From NCBI GenBank assembly GCA_021186555.1, contig JAJKFL010000005.1:41009135-41073134 (forward strand): 64,000 bases of DNA, in the 5' to 3' direction. Position numbers and translations under genes: made by a program. The notes under the pieces were generated by a model. The model had not been told where the DNA came from and ran no database searches. It worked only from the letters and a program-made list of their open reading frames with translations. Source of the DNA: Reticulitermes speratus. Its lineage: Eukaryota > Arthropoda > Insecta > Blattodea > Rhinotermitidae. Position 1 is the stretch's first letter. Every line of letters begins with the position of its first letter. Below, in pieces: positions 12,480-25,245 of the stretch.

Positions 12480-12700
12480 CACATAAATGTGAAGAAATAG
12501 GTGGATACATAGGACAAGGCACAGGATACCAGCAGGGTGAAGAAGAAAAAGAGAACGAAGAATGTAATGAAATAAGGAAAGAAGAAAATACTAAGAGAGA
12601 AAACATGAGAATAATCATAGAATAAATCAATAGGAAATAACGAGAACAAAGCAACAAGAAGAAAAAGGAACAGAAGAAGAGACTGGTCAAAGCCGAGGCC
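12480..12700. repeat. Purine-rich tract
   Basis: The plus strand is dominated by GAA/GAAA/GGAA-like runs. The two overlapping minus-strand open frames here (12397-12690 and 12479-12790) are long only because the complement is pyrimidine-rich and so poor in stops; their products are Phe/Leu/Ser-rich artefacts. I treat it as decayed simple sequence. Confidence 0.5.
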
Positions 12701-13111
12701 CGAAACGAGACTTAGCATTACATCAAACACGCCAACTTGTCCTGTAACACCAATGACAGGTGACAGATTGGGCACATAGACGGAGTACAATGATAACAGG
12801 AAAGGAGAGAGAAGCGAACTTGCTTTACGTCACTTTATAGACAAATCACAATTCACTGTTATGGAAGTGAAAACGGATGTGCAAATTGAGAGTCAGAAAT
12901 ATCTAGTGGACAGGCCCGTGCCAAGCATATTAGTGTTTTGTATGTTAAATCCTTGACACTACGAATATTTCAAAGAAAGGCAATGACATGCAGGGACAGA
13001 AAAAGAGAAGAGAAGTAAAGAACACAAATATTGCAGCCAATGATAATGACAAATTAGAGTACTTCCATGAAAGAAGCAAAAACAGTAAAGATATATTTCG
13101 CTCTATAAGAA

Positions 13112-13374
13112 GCCATGAAGGCCCAGAGAGGGAGTAGACGTATAGCTCTACTCATTTCAACCTCGGCGCTAGATGGAGGTGGGTGGTTAACACCAAGCTC
13201 CGTCCACTTTACCGCCGGGAAAGGGATCCGCTATCCATTGTACAGGAGGCTGGGTGAGCCTCGAGGCCGGTCTGGACGGCTAGGGAAAACCTCTTCCCAC
13301 CAGGTTTCGAACCCCGGACTGTCCAACCCCTAGTGAGTAGCTATACCGACTACGCTATCTCGGCATTTAAGAAA
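13112..13374 (-). mobile_element. SINE-C, tRNA-derived
   Basis: The minus strand starts near 13374 with a perfect A box (TAGCGTAGTCGG) followed 40-50 bp later by a perfect B box (GGTTCGAAACC). These are the internal RNA polymerase III promoter elements of a tRNA-derived SINE. The body carries the GGGAAGAGGTTTTCCCTAGCC block that recurs, worn, at 39250-39500. No convincing terminal duplication was found. The plus-strand open frame 13115-13333 is an accident of this repeat. Confidence 0.7.
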
Positions 13375-14144
13375 GAAAACTGTACTAAAGTGCAAATATA
13401 TTAGTCCCTGCAACCGTCAATAACGACAGTGTAAACAGGTGCAAAATACTATCATATGGACTTCAACGACGACACGACAAGCTATATGACACTAGCCACC
13501 ATCAGGACAGAAGTTATTTTAACCACGATTAGATGTAAAAAGTCAAGTTCTTTTCAAAATAGTTTCAAATAGTTTTTATGTGTACATATTCACCAATCAC
13601 TGAGTACATTTTACGTTTGAATATTTAGTTCATGTAATTATTCATAATTTGCGACGGCAGTTTACCTTCACAAGTATCACGTTCTTAATGCAGCTATACC
13701 AACCCTTGAGGTTACGCGGTATTTATTGTAAACAATCATTGCGCTTGGTAAGCTCGAACAGTTGGCAAATTTGTCTTTAGTGACAGTGAGGGAATTTCCA
13801 GATATGTCTTTCCAACACTGAACCAAGTAACTGGGTAGCTAAACAAATACATCCATGACGAAGCATTTTCTTAAGAACGTTATATTGAGAAATATTCACG
13901 TATTAAAGAAATTAGTGTTTTACGTTACCCAAAGATTTTTCACTTCTATCATGACGATTCCATCGCCTCCCCCCACCCCTTTGGACAACGACTTTGAAAC
14001 ACTTTTAGCTAAGTATATTACCCTGTTTCTGTCAGATCAATTTTACTATTATTCTTAAATCTACTTCTCTTTATATCGGTTACTGAAATTGTTTGACCAA
14101 AATATTGTAGGTCCACGTATTTGTAAATTTCTCATACGTGTTAT
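13375..14144. other. No recognisable feature
   Basis: AT-rich sequence with no gene or repeat recognised. Confidence 0.4.
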
Positions 14145-14285
14145 TGTGTCTAGCCATATAATCAGACTTGATGTAATAGCTCTAACAAGGATAGGTAGAG
14201 TTTCAAGTCTTCTGCCCAATGGTAAATATTAACCGGTCGACAAGTCGTAAGGTTCCAGAAGAATTTAACCATCAGCAGCACCTCT
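14145..14285 (+). repeat. Possible relic of the 26.3-kb element family
   Basis: GGTAAATATTAACCGGTCGAC followed by a TTCCAGAAG end near 14267 resembles the right end of the repeats at 9855-9890 and 19030-19070. The ribozyme core is not visible. Weak call. Confidence 0.25.
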
Positions 14286-17154
14286 GTCAGAATGCCAATT
14301 GCCACTATGTTTACTTAAATTATGAGGACAAATGAATATTTATTAAAGTAACTATATATTTCTCCCAACAACACAAACAAAAACAAACGAGTGCTGATAA
14401 CTAGTTTTGTCACGTGTCATATATAAACACAGCAATTATGCCTAGGCCCTACACTGGGAATTTACTTTTTTTATATTTTGTTAAATAATCATCATGAGAA
14501 TGTTCCAAATACAAGTTAGTGGCTTTTAGGGGGGGTCATGTTTTTAATATTACATAAACCCTCTCTCAACATTGACCAACTTGTGAGAGAGCTGAAGAAG
14601 TGCGCTTGGATCGCCATGTAAAGATGAATTTGTACTCAACCCACACAAACGAAAATTAATATTCTTTAACAGCATTTAATCAGCACACTTTTGTTTAAAT
14701 CCAATTCGTAGTGCAGAATATAGAATATGCGGACCGATGGACGAACAAACACGTTTTATGCGTTCGTTATAAACACTTTTGCATAAACACCTTGTAAAGA
14801 CGCCTACTTCGAATCCTCTCAAAATATCTAACATTTTCCTTTTTCCTACAGTCTCAAACCTGAATATATCAGTCGCAAGTCTCAGTTTTCTCATTGAGAA
14901 TCAAGCTTACACATTACGCTGTTACCTGCACATAAGACAACTCTTATATATTTTCAGCAACTAATTACCCCATACGGAACAACACCATAGATTTCATTTC
15001 CCTTCTTTACCTGCGACTCAGTGTGTTTCCTGACGTGTAAATAAGGTGTTGTGGAATAAAGCTTTGTTAAGGAGCTCGAAATGGGAAATAATTCTGTCTG
15101 TCCTATAACATCCACTAAGCGATAAATTACAAGTTTATCTTTCATTCAAAGTACATACTCCAGACATCAAATGGACTATTCGGTAACCACCATAAAAGTC
15201 TACAGAAGAAAAAACAATGTGAAGGTGCTTGTCCCTGCAGTGTTTCCACAAATCAGGAACAGCATTTCTTTGTTTGAAGTTTCAAAAATTTTTCGCCCAA
15301 TTGACTTTTTGATAAGAGCTGTATTGAGGTGAAGATTATTATGGAGCATTTGTGGCACGATATTAACAGGAAAAATCTAAAGCACTCATGGCAAACTCTC
15401 TCCCGTTGCCTCTTAATTTATGTTTAAAGACGAAAATCAACCTATGTTGTATTTGAAGTTTCAGTTCGTACCGCTCATAAACACTCCGTCTCAACTATAA
15501 AAACCAGTGAGTAAATTTGTACAGGGAATAATAGCTGCTTCTTTTCGGATTCATAAAAATCACTGAAACACACACAGTGGGCAAAATATAGAAATGCTTG
15601 AATGTTGTACTAGTAGAGGGAAATATAATATTCAGTGGATCTTACAGAAATAGGGTGTGAGTGTGTGTACTGGATTAATCTGGCTTAAGATAGAATAAAG
15701 TGGCGTGTTCTTGATTGTAAGCGCATACACGCAGTGTTACCACAAATCCCGGGGAACGTTTTTAACAAATAAGCGCCTATTAGCTGCTTAAGGGACATTG
15801 TTCTCTATAGACGATTTAGTGAAATGTGTAAAAACTCATACTTTATACGTGTTTCAATATCCCATAAAATTAGAACCTTAAAATAAACTTTATCGCAAAA
15901 CTGCAAACATTTTGACTTAAGGCCCAAACCTGACTTATTCCTTATTTAATTCTGAGAAATATGTGTATTATTTTTTGGCGCTGTTACAATTTTCTTTGTT
16001 ATCCTCAAAATGATCCTTTTGTTACAGGTTTCATTTCTCACCCAAAAAACATTTCAAATATTTTAAGGGAACACATCCGACCCCAATTCACGTACAGCAT
16101 CTATAAATGGTGGTAATTTACCTACGTAATTAGCATCACCAAGTCATGAGAAAATGAGAGAATGAAAGAAGAGAGAAGAAAAGAAGTGAGAAATTACACC
16201 AGAGACATCTATTAGTACAGAAACAATGAGGAGAAAAAGAGAGAGAGGAAAAAGAGAAAGATCACATAATTCCATGGTCTCTTACGCATTCTTGCACGGA
16301 TAACAAATTTAATAATACTGCTTTATGGATACTGTATACTTACATCACAGAATAGCTTAAAAATATGGCGAATGAGGGGAAAAGTGAACACGAGGGTTGC
16401 TTAATGAGACTTGTAATTTGCTCTTTTTTCATATGAAATATGAAACAAGTCATAAATAGAGCTGTTATATATACAGGCGCTTTTGAGTTATAAGTAGTAA
16501 TTTCCTATTTTTGCTTTCCAGAATGCTTAACGAAGGAGGGAAGAAAAAATATTCTATGAAATGTGAAGTGTGTGCCAGTCTTGAAGAGAAAATAGAGGTG
16601 TGATATATATGTTCAAATATGAGAAATACATTGTTCAACATTTCAGACAAATTTTAAACACTCATTCCTCTCTCCAGAATTTTCCAACCCGACAAATAAT
16701 CTGGTATCAGAGCGCTTGGCAGGAAATATCTTAAAGAACACGCAGAAGTCAAAACAAAAGAAACGGGAAGGTTATATTTATTTAAATGTATATTATATAT
16801 AACCTGGCTGAACTATTTTTGCCTCGATTAACGATGTAGTTCCCGAGACGTAGGAATAAAATTCTTAGGTACTATGATTAACAGTGAGGATTCTGAGTTG
16901 CAAAGTCAGTTAACTTGTTATGAAGTAACTGAATGAATAGCAGCTTAGGTAACCAAAAGCCATAAGCTTAGTTTAAACCACAGATATACGAGTAATTTTA
17001 CATAAATTGCACGGTTTGAAATAAAAGAAATGTGTGTAAGGATTCGGAATGAAGCTAGGAGTTACGAGCATAACACATAAAGCTCTGTGTCAATAGCGCA
17101 GACTTATACCCAATAGATATGTTGTTATTATTGTTGAATTTATCTTTGGAAACT
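14286..17154. other. No gene; short purine-rich stretch
   Basis: No gene recognised. 16145-16262 is purine-rich (GAGA/GAAA). A TTATTTAAATG/TATATAT-rich segment lies near 16775-16800. Minus-strand open frames at 14676-14894 and 16465-16650 have no motif. Confidence 0.4.
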
Positions 17155-17485
17155 AATGAACTCCACGGAGCCGAATCCTTCTTTAGAAGCTGAGAGGCCC
17201 GCAGCAGTCAATAAAATTCCTGCATTTTATAGAACACGGAGACTTATTACCATGTTCACAAAAGCTCTCCACTTTTCCTTATCCTGAGCCAAATTAATCC
17301 AGTCCGCGTTTACCCCATCCTATTTCCCTAAGATCCATTTTAATACTCTTTTTATCTAAGCATAACCTTCAACGTGTTATCTTTCCTTCTTTTTTCTAAA
17401 CAAAACTCCGTACGCACGTTTCTTCTCCCACATACGTGCAACATCTTCCGCTCATTCTACTTTCTTAAATTTACTGTTCTTTAAA
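17155..17485 (-). mobile_element. LINE L2 C-terminal relic
   Basis: On the minus strand, three consecutive blocks can be followed with frame changes. The first is RMSGRCCTYVGEETCVRSFV, corresponding to the usual RW.GHVARMGE block. The second is KMDLREIGWGKRGLD. The third is ESFCEHGNKSPCSIKCRNFIDCC, read in another frame. These lie C-terminal to the reverse transcriptase in this LINE type. Order and spacing are as expected, so this is a colinear but decayed 3' portion of about 330 bp. Confidence 0.65.
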
Positions 17486-17656
17486 TACAGGGGGAAAAGT
17501 TCTTTTATATGTGTGAAGAAGTACAAATTTTTCAACATTAAATTTAACGGTGTACGTATTTCCACAGCTTTGCTCCGTCACTTAATTGTTCTCGTTAGCA
17601 CAGGCCTCCAAACAGTATTTTGCATATAGTCTACAGAAACGTTTTCTCTCTCATAA

Positions 17657-17945
17657 GGTAGAGGTAAAGCAATCCCAAAACAGGCCCTTAGGGTTCCAGG
17701 AGGTTGAGGCTACCAGATTTATAGGCAATCGGCACATAAAGGTGGTAAGGTTGTCAGCCCTACGCACCGGCCGTCTTTACCCCCCACACCCAGGAAATAT
17801 TCCTGGTACTCATCTTTGTTAGAGGCTGAGTGCAACCGAAAGCAATATGTCAATGAAAAATTCCAATGGCACCATCGGGAATCTAACCCGCGACCTTCCG
17901 TCTTGTAGCGCAGTACCCCAACCAACTGCGCCACTGCGTACCCCG
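17657..17945 (-). mobile_element. SINE-A copy 1, tRNA-derived
   Basis: The minus strand starts near 17945 with an A box TGGCGCAGTTGG and a B box with one change (GGTTAGATTCC). The family body follows (TGAGTACCAGGAATATTTCC and GGGCTGACAACCTTACCACC), ending near GGATTGCTTTACCTC. It matches 33555-33844 and 54268-54567 over its whole length. Flanks TTTTCTCTCTCAT and TTATCTCTCTAAT may be worn target duplications. The open frames on both strands here are SINE artefacts. Confidence 0.85.
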
Positions 17946-18885
17946 GTTATCTCTCTAATTACGTACCGCATTACATAGGCCTGTGCCCGGCTCCAGTAAT
18001 TCATTAGCTACCCTCATCACATCGAGTCTTCAAGAAAAATTCTGCATGGTTGCCATTCTGTTATTTCATAATATACAAGTATCAACCTGATAAATTTGCA
18101 GGTTTTTCGTAGGCAATTAGGATATCACATCATAACCTAGAGATTTTCCCGCATCACAATTTCGCGCGTCCACCATGTTCTTATTATTGGTTTTAAAAAA
18201 TTTGTAAATATGACGTTGAAATGTCCTTCAGCGGCATAAAGTTCCAAACAGGTTTCGTGGAATTGGTCAACATTTTCATAAGTTCAAAGGACATAAAAGA
18301 CTCACACACAAAGCAATGCGTTCTCATATGCCAGCTTTATTTCCCTAATAAAGATCTTAGGGTAATATAAGTATCAAACTCTGGTTGCCAGAAAAATAAT
18401 TTATAGTCACAACTGTTCCCACTTTTAGCCCATTTTGTGTAATAAATTTAGCCCTATCTCATAGCGAAATACTTGCTGTCTGTACGCCCTGCACCAGGTT
18501 TTGGTCGGCAACTGCTATAAAACTATGTAGAAAATCAATTACTAGAGGGTGTCACAATGCTGCCTTCTTAAATACAGGTATCAGTTTTAGTACTGAGGAA
18601 AGGTGTTCCTGTGTCCAGAGAAATAGACTGAAGTGGTGAACTGGATCGAGCTGGCACTTAATATGTAAAATGATAAAATTGGGGAGAAATCATTCATGAA
18701 CATTCAGCCGAAATACTATAATTCAAACACCGCTAATAAAACTTCCCTCTAGTAAACACGATGCTAAACCGGTTACAACAACTCCGAGCCTCATGTCACA
18801 TATATCCATATTAAGTTAACCACCGATCTTTTCGAGCAACCACGAAACTTCCGAAGACATTTCGCCACTGAAATTTGAGATTTGA
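17946..18885. other. No recognisable feature
   Basis: No coding or repeat signal recognised. Confidence 0.4.
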
Positions 18886-19075
18886 GGTTCTATCGGCAAT
18901 AACTGTATATACTGCTGTCATGAGGTACGTGGTGCACTTTGGTCTGGTACAAATTTAAAAACCTTTTAGAGGAACCTGCTAACTTCAGTTTCTACCCTGA
19001 AAATATATGCAGTAGATTTCTCCGAAACGTTGGTAAATTTATATCAGATCACAACACGTCTCATCCCAGAAGAGA
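18886..19075 (+). mobile_element. Worn hammerhead-bearing repeat
   Basis: CTGAAAA (18997-19003, one change from the hammerhead core) is followed by GAAA (19024-19027) and GTT (19029-19031). TACC (18993-18996) and GGTA (19032-19035) form a perfect short stem I. Further on, CACAACACGTCTCATCCCAGAAGAG resembles the right end of the 26.3-kb element. It is an old copy, and the stem II region no longer pairs well. Confidence 0.42.
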
Positions 19076-19854
19076 GTAATCTTTTGAAACTGTTTGATTT
19101 CACCACCCAGACGATAACTGAGTCGTAGAGAAGGTCATAAATCTTTGCACATCCCATATCTGAGGTAGAGCTTAGTAAGAGAAATTCTTGGATTCTTCAA
19201 ATGCTCGTGGTGTTTTCATTATAATTCGCTTCAGAGTGAAACAATGTGCAGCTGGCTGGGTTATGTGCGTTTGTCGTTTATGCATCATAACCTTGCTTAA
19301 TTTCCATGTTGCCCCCTGTAATATCCAGCAGGTTATTAAGAAAACCAAGCAAGCTCTGGCAATCCAAATAATTAACAGCAATTAGTCCAGGCTCAAGGTG
19401 CCGCCATCTTAGCTCCTAGTTATTACATTACAACCAACTTTATGTATTCTATCTCTGTCACGCCGTTCCCCTTTCTGTGTCTCTCTTACACTCTGAACTT
19501 TCTTCGTTATTCTGCGCACGGTACTTCACTAGAATCTACAATGATTCTTTGTCTCTTTTTTCGTAAGTTTATTTCATTTGAGCTAGTTTCATCTCTTGTT
19601 TAACGTCTATATTTCTCTAATCGTCTTCTATCCATCAAAGCTACCATATCAATAAATTACCTAAAGATTTTATCCTATTCGACGTCTATATAACTTTCTG
19701 GGATCTATTTTGTATTTGGGTATTTTCTTCCATTATGTCGAGAGACAGAGAGAGAGAGAGAGGTAGTTGTTTTATTTGACGAAGCTGTCAGTTACTAAGC
19801 TCTTATGGCATCGGTTGTAGAAGAATGAAATACGAATATGAAGCATGAGTGGAA
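19076..19854. other. No gene; GA microsatellite
   Basis: A GA dinucleotide run lies at about 19740-19763. Open frames at 19172-19385 overlap on both strands and lack motifs. Confidence 0.4.
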
Positions 19855-20580
19855 AGTTACTAAGTGACTGACTGACTAATTAACTAACTACATAGGACAA
19901 TTCGTTCTTGGGAATTTAAAATTCTTCTCCTACTCAAGAAATTCCCCGCATTCTATAGCACAGGAAAGTATATTACCAAGTTCACAAGAACCTGCCATGT
20001 CCCTACCCTCACCAATGAATTTATTCCACATTGTATCATTATATCTATTTAAGATACATTTTAATACTATCATTCCATTTATCACCAGGTCCTCCAAGTT
20101 GTTTATTTCCTTCAGGTTTTCCCACAAAAATAAATCCGTGCACTTCTATTTTACTTCACAAGTGCTACTGCCCCTCTCGCCTGATTCTTCTAGATACGGT
20201 CATCCAAAAATATTTCTGAAGACTACAAATCATGAAGATCCCTCTCATAATATTGTTTTCCGGCCATCTGTTACTTTCTCCAGCTTAGCCCCCAGGATCT
20301 TCTCAACATTTCCTTCTAGAACACCCTCAGAGTATATTCTTCGCTTAATGTGAAAGATAAAGTTTCACAACCATACAAAACAATTGGCAAAATTACTTCT
20401 GTAAATCGTAATATTCAAGTATTTCGAAAGCAGATGGGAAGACAATACGTAATAAACCGAAACTTACTGGCGGCTTTCATAGATTGTGTACGTTTCTTCA
20501 TAGTGGGAATGTTTTCGCCCATGAAATTAAGACCATCACAGTAGACTGGAGGACGGTGCTTTCCGTCCCTTTCAATCCCT
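19855..20580 (-). mobile_element. LINE L2 relic with post-RT region
   Basis: The longest L2 relic. In minus-strand order it shows NFMGENIPTMKKRTQSMKAAS (about 20550-20480), a gap, and VILPIVLYGCETLSFTLSEE (about 20400-20345). FKEMLRRSWGLSWRK-like and QYYERDLHDL-like blocks follow. The KMDL/NLRVP tail region ends near 19915, and a GTTA/GTCA-type terminal repeat lies at 19860-19890. LYGCET is the hallmark block C-terminal to the reverse transcriptase catalytic site. Compared with what I remember of the family, about 100 residues between GEN and VILPIVLYG are missing, so there is an internal deletion besides frameshifts and stops. Confidence 0.7.
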
Positions 20581-20609
20581 CCAGGTTTACTTCGATCTTC
20601 CTAATGGCA

Positions 20610-20728
20610 GCTGATTGAAACTGAAAAGGTAAAAACCAACATACTCGAAGAAAAAATATTTTCCATTCCTACTTTGTTCACAATAAATCCCACATGGAAT
20701 GACGTGGGATGGAATCCTGCCATTTCTT
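20610..20728 (-). mobile_element. SINE-B fragment
   Basis: On the minus strand, GGATTCCATCCCACGTCATTCC then GTGGGATTTATTGTGAACAAAG matches the central part of SINE-B at 28380-28300. The tRNA-like head is lost or unrecognisable. Confidence 0.5.
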
Positions 20729-20759
20729 CCTTTCTTATTTACCTCGTCATGAATACTGT

Positions 20760-22140
20760 CATTTTTATCTTACCTAACGCTCCAAGTCTCTCTCATTGTT
20801 TGACATTCATGTCCATTATTTTCCTCTCGTCTCTCTCCTTGTTACAGAGTTATGTACACTTAACCTAGCCCTTGCTTTCTTTGCGCACACTTCTTTCCAG
20901 CTCAGCCGTTTATGTTACTCGTGGTTTGCATTTCACGTTTTCTCTTTCTCTAAATTATTTCTCTTTCTTCTATGTACATATGCAGTGTTACGTTTACATA
21001 CGTTTGTTATACTTATGTTTGTTTGTTTCGTGTCTTATAAATCTCTCCACTTATACACTTTCGTAATATACTTCCACAGTATCAGCTTACGTCTCATTAT
21101 CCAGCTTACCTTTCCTTTATTAGAATTTTCCCAAGTTATTATTCTATTGTATCCTGCCATAACTCAGTTTAGGTTCACTTTATTTATTTCCTTTTATTTT
21201 TCTAATATTTTCATTCGACCTTTTCAGGTTCCTTTTCTTTATTCTCTTAATCTGCTTTCCGCCATGATGTCCTCTCGCCTTTAGCAATTTATTCTTCTCT
21301 CTGTCTTCCTTTCACTCCAATCTCTATTTCCTTCAGAGCTATTCTTAAACTCGTCTTGCATAAAGTAATTTACTTTTCACTGCCTTCTATTTTTTGTTTC
21401 TTTCCGTCCCCAAATGTAGTTTTTGTTTCTCTAATTTCCAAAATTCTGTGATCTTACTCTGCCACCGTACCCCTTGTCTGCCTCTTTACCATTATAATTC
21501 ATCCGTATATTTCTCAATTTCTTTGTTCCTTCTGACTATTCTACCTGCTTTTGAATCCTTTCTCCTTAGTCCGTCGACACTTAAGTATTTCATTATTCCT
21601 CCCTTTCTATCTATGTTATTTTATTCCAAATATTTCTATAGTACATGTGTTTTTGTTCTATCACGTCCATTTTACGTTCTATTTTTTGACTTGCATCTTA
21701 TGTTTTCTTTCCTCGCCCTTTTTTCCTCATCAATCTTAATCTCATTTTCTAATTAACCCCCCTCCGCATCAGCTTTCATTGTTTCTTCTTTTCCTTCTCC
21801 ATTTCATTTTTACACCCTACTTTCTTCAAGTTATACATATTCTTCCTGTATATTTGTTTTTCTCCATCTTTCTCTATCACACCATTTCTGCCTCTATTCA
21901 CAAGTCGCTTTCCGTTTCCATTTCTGCTTCGTTTCTCCTTCCCTCTCCCATCCTCCCTTCTTTCACGCCGCTGATACTGTCTCACTTTATCCCTAGTACC
22001 TATTTCCTTTCTTTATTGGCGATATTTTTTCAATTCCTCTCTCCTCATGTCCCTTTGTGTTATGTCCTCTTTTTTCTGTTTCTCTTTTCCTTTTCCATCC
22101 TTGTGTTCCTTGGTTTTTACTGTCCTTCATTGTCAGTCAG
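20760..22140. repeat. 1.4-kb pyrimidine-rich tract
   Basis: The plus strand is dominated by T and C (TTTCCTCTC, TCTTTCTCT, TTTCCTTTC and similar), and purine runs are rare over almost 1.4 kb. This asymmetry explains the unusually long open frames on the plus strand (20796-21284, 162 residues; 21394-21756, 120 residues; 21779-22171, 130 residues), whose products are Phe/Leu/Ser/Tyr-rich without domains. I do not regard them as genes. Origin unknown: decayed simple repeat or strand-biased mutation are both possible. Confidence 0.6.
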
Positions 22141-23800
22141 GCACGTAATGAACTCTGAGGCAAACAAATGAAACGCCTCTCACAAGAATTGCTCTTTCTT
22201 ACAGCTACAGTCCTATGTAGGATAATTACTACCCCCACTCAAGATATGCCTGTCAACATATTGTCTGTCAAAGTTATTAACTCTCAGTTCTTGCAAATCT
22301 CTTTAATTCCCGGGACTGGTGCAACCACCCATGTGCTTAAGCACGTGTTATAACGGCGTATAAGAGTAGGAAAGGTAATCCCAATGATTTCTCAGATATA
22401 CAGACTCGGTAGGTGGTGAGTTATGCAAAGCATATTTAGGTTGTATGTACAAAGACGAAAATGCGCATAACAGGAAGAATATATTTCGGAATTACGTACA
22501 CGGTTATAGCACGTTAAACTCTGGTACTGTTGTAGTGTATACGAAATAACTTGTATGGTGATGTTGCATCATATCATACAGTGTCTGTAAATAGATATGC
22601 ACAACACATTATATGTATAACTGTGTCAAGTAAGTATTTCATTTTATACGTTAATAAGTTTTGCACCTTTATTACGATACTTTTCACATGCTTTGTTTAG
22701 CGCGAAATATCTGTGGAAGGTAACAGTGTTGAAATATATGATAAATATTATATTATATTATATTATATACTACATTCTCTGAAGAAATCGGTGCGGGAAC
22801 TGAAAAATAATTCTGGTCAGAACTCAAACGTTCCTTTCAAAGGGCGCAATTTTTAATCACATGTACCTATTGATATTATTGTTATTGTTGTTTGATTATA
22901 TTTTTGTTAATAACTGATTACTTAAGTAGAGATTCTATATGCGTTATATTTGTCGGGTACGACCTAAGCATTTTGCATCGCCATGTCTGTAATTACTGAC
23001 ATATAAGCCGTATTCCGTACATGATGATAGTGGCATGTAGGGATGTTCGTGAAGCATCTCTGCCAAATTTCGCATGCTTAACTATAATTATTCACAGCTT
23101 ATCGCCATCAAACCGAAATCATGAAAATATCGAACGGCCATTTCTAACTTCACGTTTTCAAAAATGTCACTTTACAAAATATTGCATAATTTTCCAAGGC
23201 TATTTCGGGCTCTAAAGGTAGGTGTAATGGCTCCGGTGTTGTTCTCGCCTCACAATGTCACGTGTTCACTGTTGTGAGCAATTTAAAAGATACGGAGTTA
23301 CTGTGTTATGTAATGTACGAAGTTCATACCAAGTTTAATAAAAAGTGGTCAAATGTTTCAAACTTTGAAATGAATGGACACCCACATAAGCAAAATGGCA
23401 AATTTACACTCATAAAATTTCTCTTTCGAAAGGAAGATATACTACAAATATTCCACTGAATCGAACTATGTAGTTGAGTGTTTAACCTAGCCCCTTAATA
23501 ACCCAGATGGCAACGACGCCTGCTTGCGTTACAGAATTATTAAAATAAATATAATTTATTCGGTACATTAACAGTTTCTTGTGTTTTCCCAACCTTCTAT
23601 TCGTCACTTTGTAAAACCTGTATTTCTCCGATTTTCTTTCCTCAATCGGGCCTTCCTCTACAATATTTCATGTGTCGTTTAGTCGTCATAATGGACTGAG
23701 GTATAGCAGGTGACTTTCTGTTTTGGGTTTGTATGGCTCGTCTCGATATTCCGACAAAAGGTTCGAGACTACCCGAATCAGAATCACTGCTCTCAAGCAG
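22141..23800. other. No gene; ATATT microsatellite
   Basis: An ATATT/TATTA run lies at 22745-22770. No gene recognised. Short frames at 23021-23215 and 23262-23459 have no recognisable motif. Confidence 0.4.
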
Positions 23801-24235
23801 CAGGCCTAACTCTCAAAGTGTGGTCCACTGACCCCTAGTGTATCCGCGAATTTTTTTCTCTTTGTAATAAGTTAGAAGGAACGTATTTTGCATTAAATAT
23901 ATTTAATGTTTTGCAAAATCTGTTTATCTAGTAATGGGATAAAACAGCGCACATTTTGCTCAGTAAAATATAATGCCTTTTCCTTAGGCTTTCCCTCGTC
24001 TTAGGATTATTTTCAATATTGCTGGAGAGTAATAACTCTCCTAATGAATTTTTACATTGACATAATTAAATTTTTGTACCTTATGTATATTTCTTTTCTG
24101 TAATTATACGAGCTTTAAATGTTCAGGCGATCTGTGCCTGAGGAGTCGCGAGATGAAATAATATTGTGGAAGTGATCCGCAGAATTATTGAGAAATTTTA
24201 AGTGTCCGAGGTACCAGAACGGTTAAGAAACAGTG
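23801..24235. mobile_element. hAT-like non-autonomous element
   Basis: The left end, from 23801, starts CAG and holds TCTCAAAGTGTGGTCC near 23811, a phrase typical of hAT terminal repeats. The right end near 24205-24235 is the imperfect inverse (GGTACCAGAACGGTTAAGAAACAGTG). The inner 400 bp is AT-rich and non-coding. Possible 8-bp duplications (CTCAAGCA and CTCGAGAC) match at only five positions, so they are not proof. Superfamily call rests on end motifs only. Confidence 0.42.
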
Positions 24236-25245
24236 CTCGAGACGAGTGTCTTATTTAACTGATTTTTTTTCGGGTTTGTATCCGTCCGCCTATCAATAGT
24301 CAATGATCTTAACATGCTATTAATTCCCACTAACATTGGCATTTGCATTGAATACGCATATATCTGGGTATATAATTACCCTATCAGAAAATGTATACAC
24401 ACAAGTCATACAAAAGTTCTTTTTCAGTGAAACTCTCAAATTATAGACTAAATAAATGAATTGCGTATTTATAAAATTGTCTAAATAAATAATCATATTA
24501 ACTATTTCAGTAGAGTTTATTGTGCGAATATATCGAGCAAAGAACAGGTATCACAGTCGACAAAAAATAAATGTGGTAACTGCCTTTTTGAGAGGCGAAA
24601 GTGATAAAGGACAGGGCCGGCAATTTACCTAGGTCCTTCTTTAAAAATTATTGCTTACATGTTTCTAAAAGACAATTAGCATAGCCCTATCTCCTGAACT
24701 TTAGATCGAATTGTCCACTGTCCGTTGTTTGAAAGGCACTGTGGTATTTCAGACATTGCGGACAGATGTGCAGTGAGACGGAAAGCCTAAGAACTTATCT
24801 GTGCAGAAGAGAACCACTCCCCCGGCAGCCGGCGGGCACAAGTGGACTAGAGCTAAATTCTATTAAGATTCAGTCGACATGCCACGTACAGGTAAATCGG
24901 TGGTCTGGAAAATTAAGACGACCTGCACGCTTCTGCTGGGTATTGCTGCGCAACGTGACACCAGCCGGACACGTAGTAATCACGTCATGTGCACGTGCTG
25001 GTGTGAGGAGTGTTACAACAGCTAAGAAACTAAAATGACTGCGGAAAGTCTAGTATTAGATGTATTTCTTTCTCACATAATCTTCTGGTCTACGCTGATA
25101 TGTTAGTCCATTGGGCCCAAAAAATGCTATAAGTAAGAACACAGAATTTTTATTAATCAATAGTAAGGAGGTTGGCTTAAAAGTGAGTCCGAGGAATCTA
25201 TTTGTATGTCCAAATTTCGTCAACACAATGTAGGAAAATATAATT
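24236..25245. other. No clear gene
   Basis: An open frame of 90 codons at 24766-25038 is relatively GC-rich for the window and rich in Arg and Cys, but has no domain or intron signal that I recognise. The rest is featureless. Confidence 0.35.

Noticed and set aside
12479-12790. 103-residue hydrophobic minus-strand frame resembling a membrane protein
   Set aside because: It is the complement of a purine-rich tract; hydrophobicity follows from TTT/CTT/TCT codons.
17719-17934. Minus-strand frames with MAQLVGVLRYKTEG wording, and the same type at 33567 and 54210
   Set aside because: They are translations of SINE-A; the tRNA-like boxes and target duplications explain the sequence.
20796-21284. 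162-residue open frame on the plus strand
   Set aside because: Its length is explained by pyrimidine-rich composition, which lacks stops in that frame; the product is Phe/Leu/Ser-rich with no domain.
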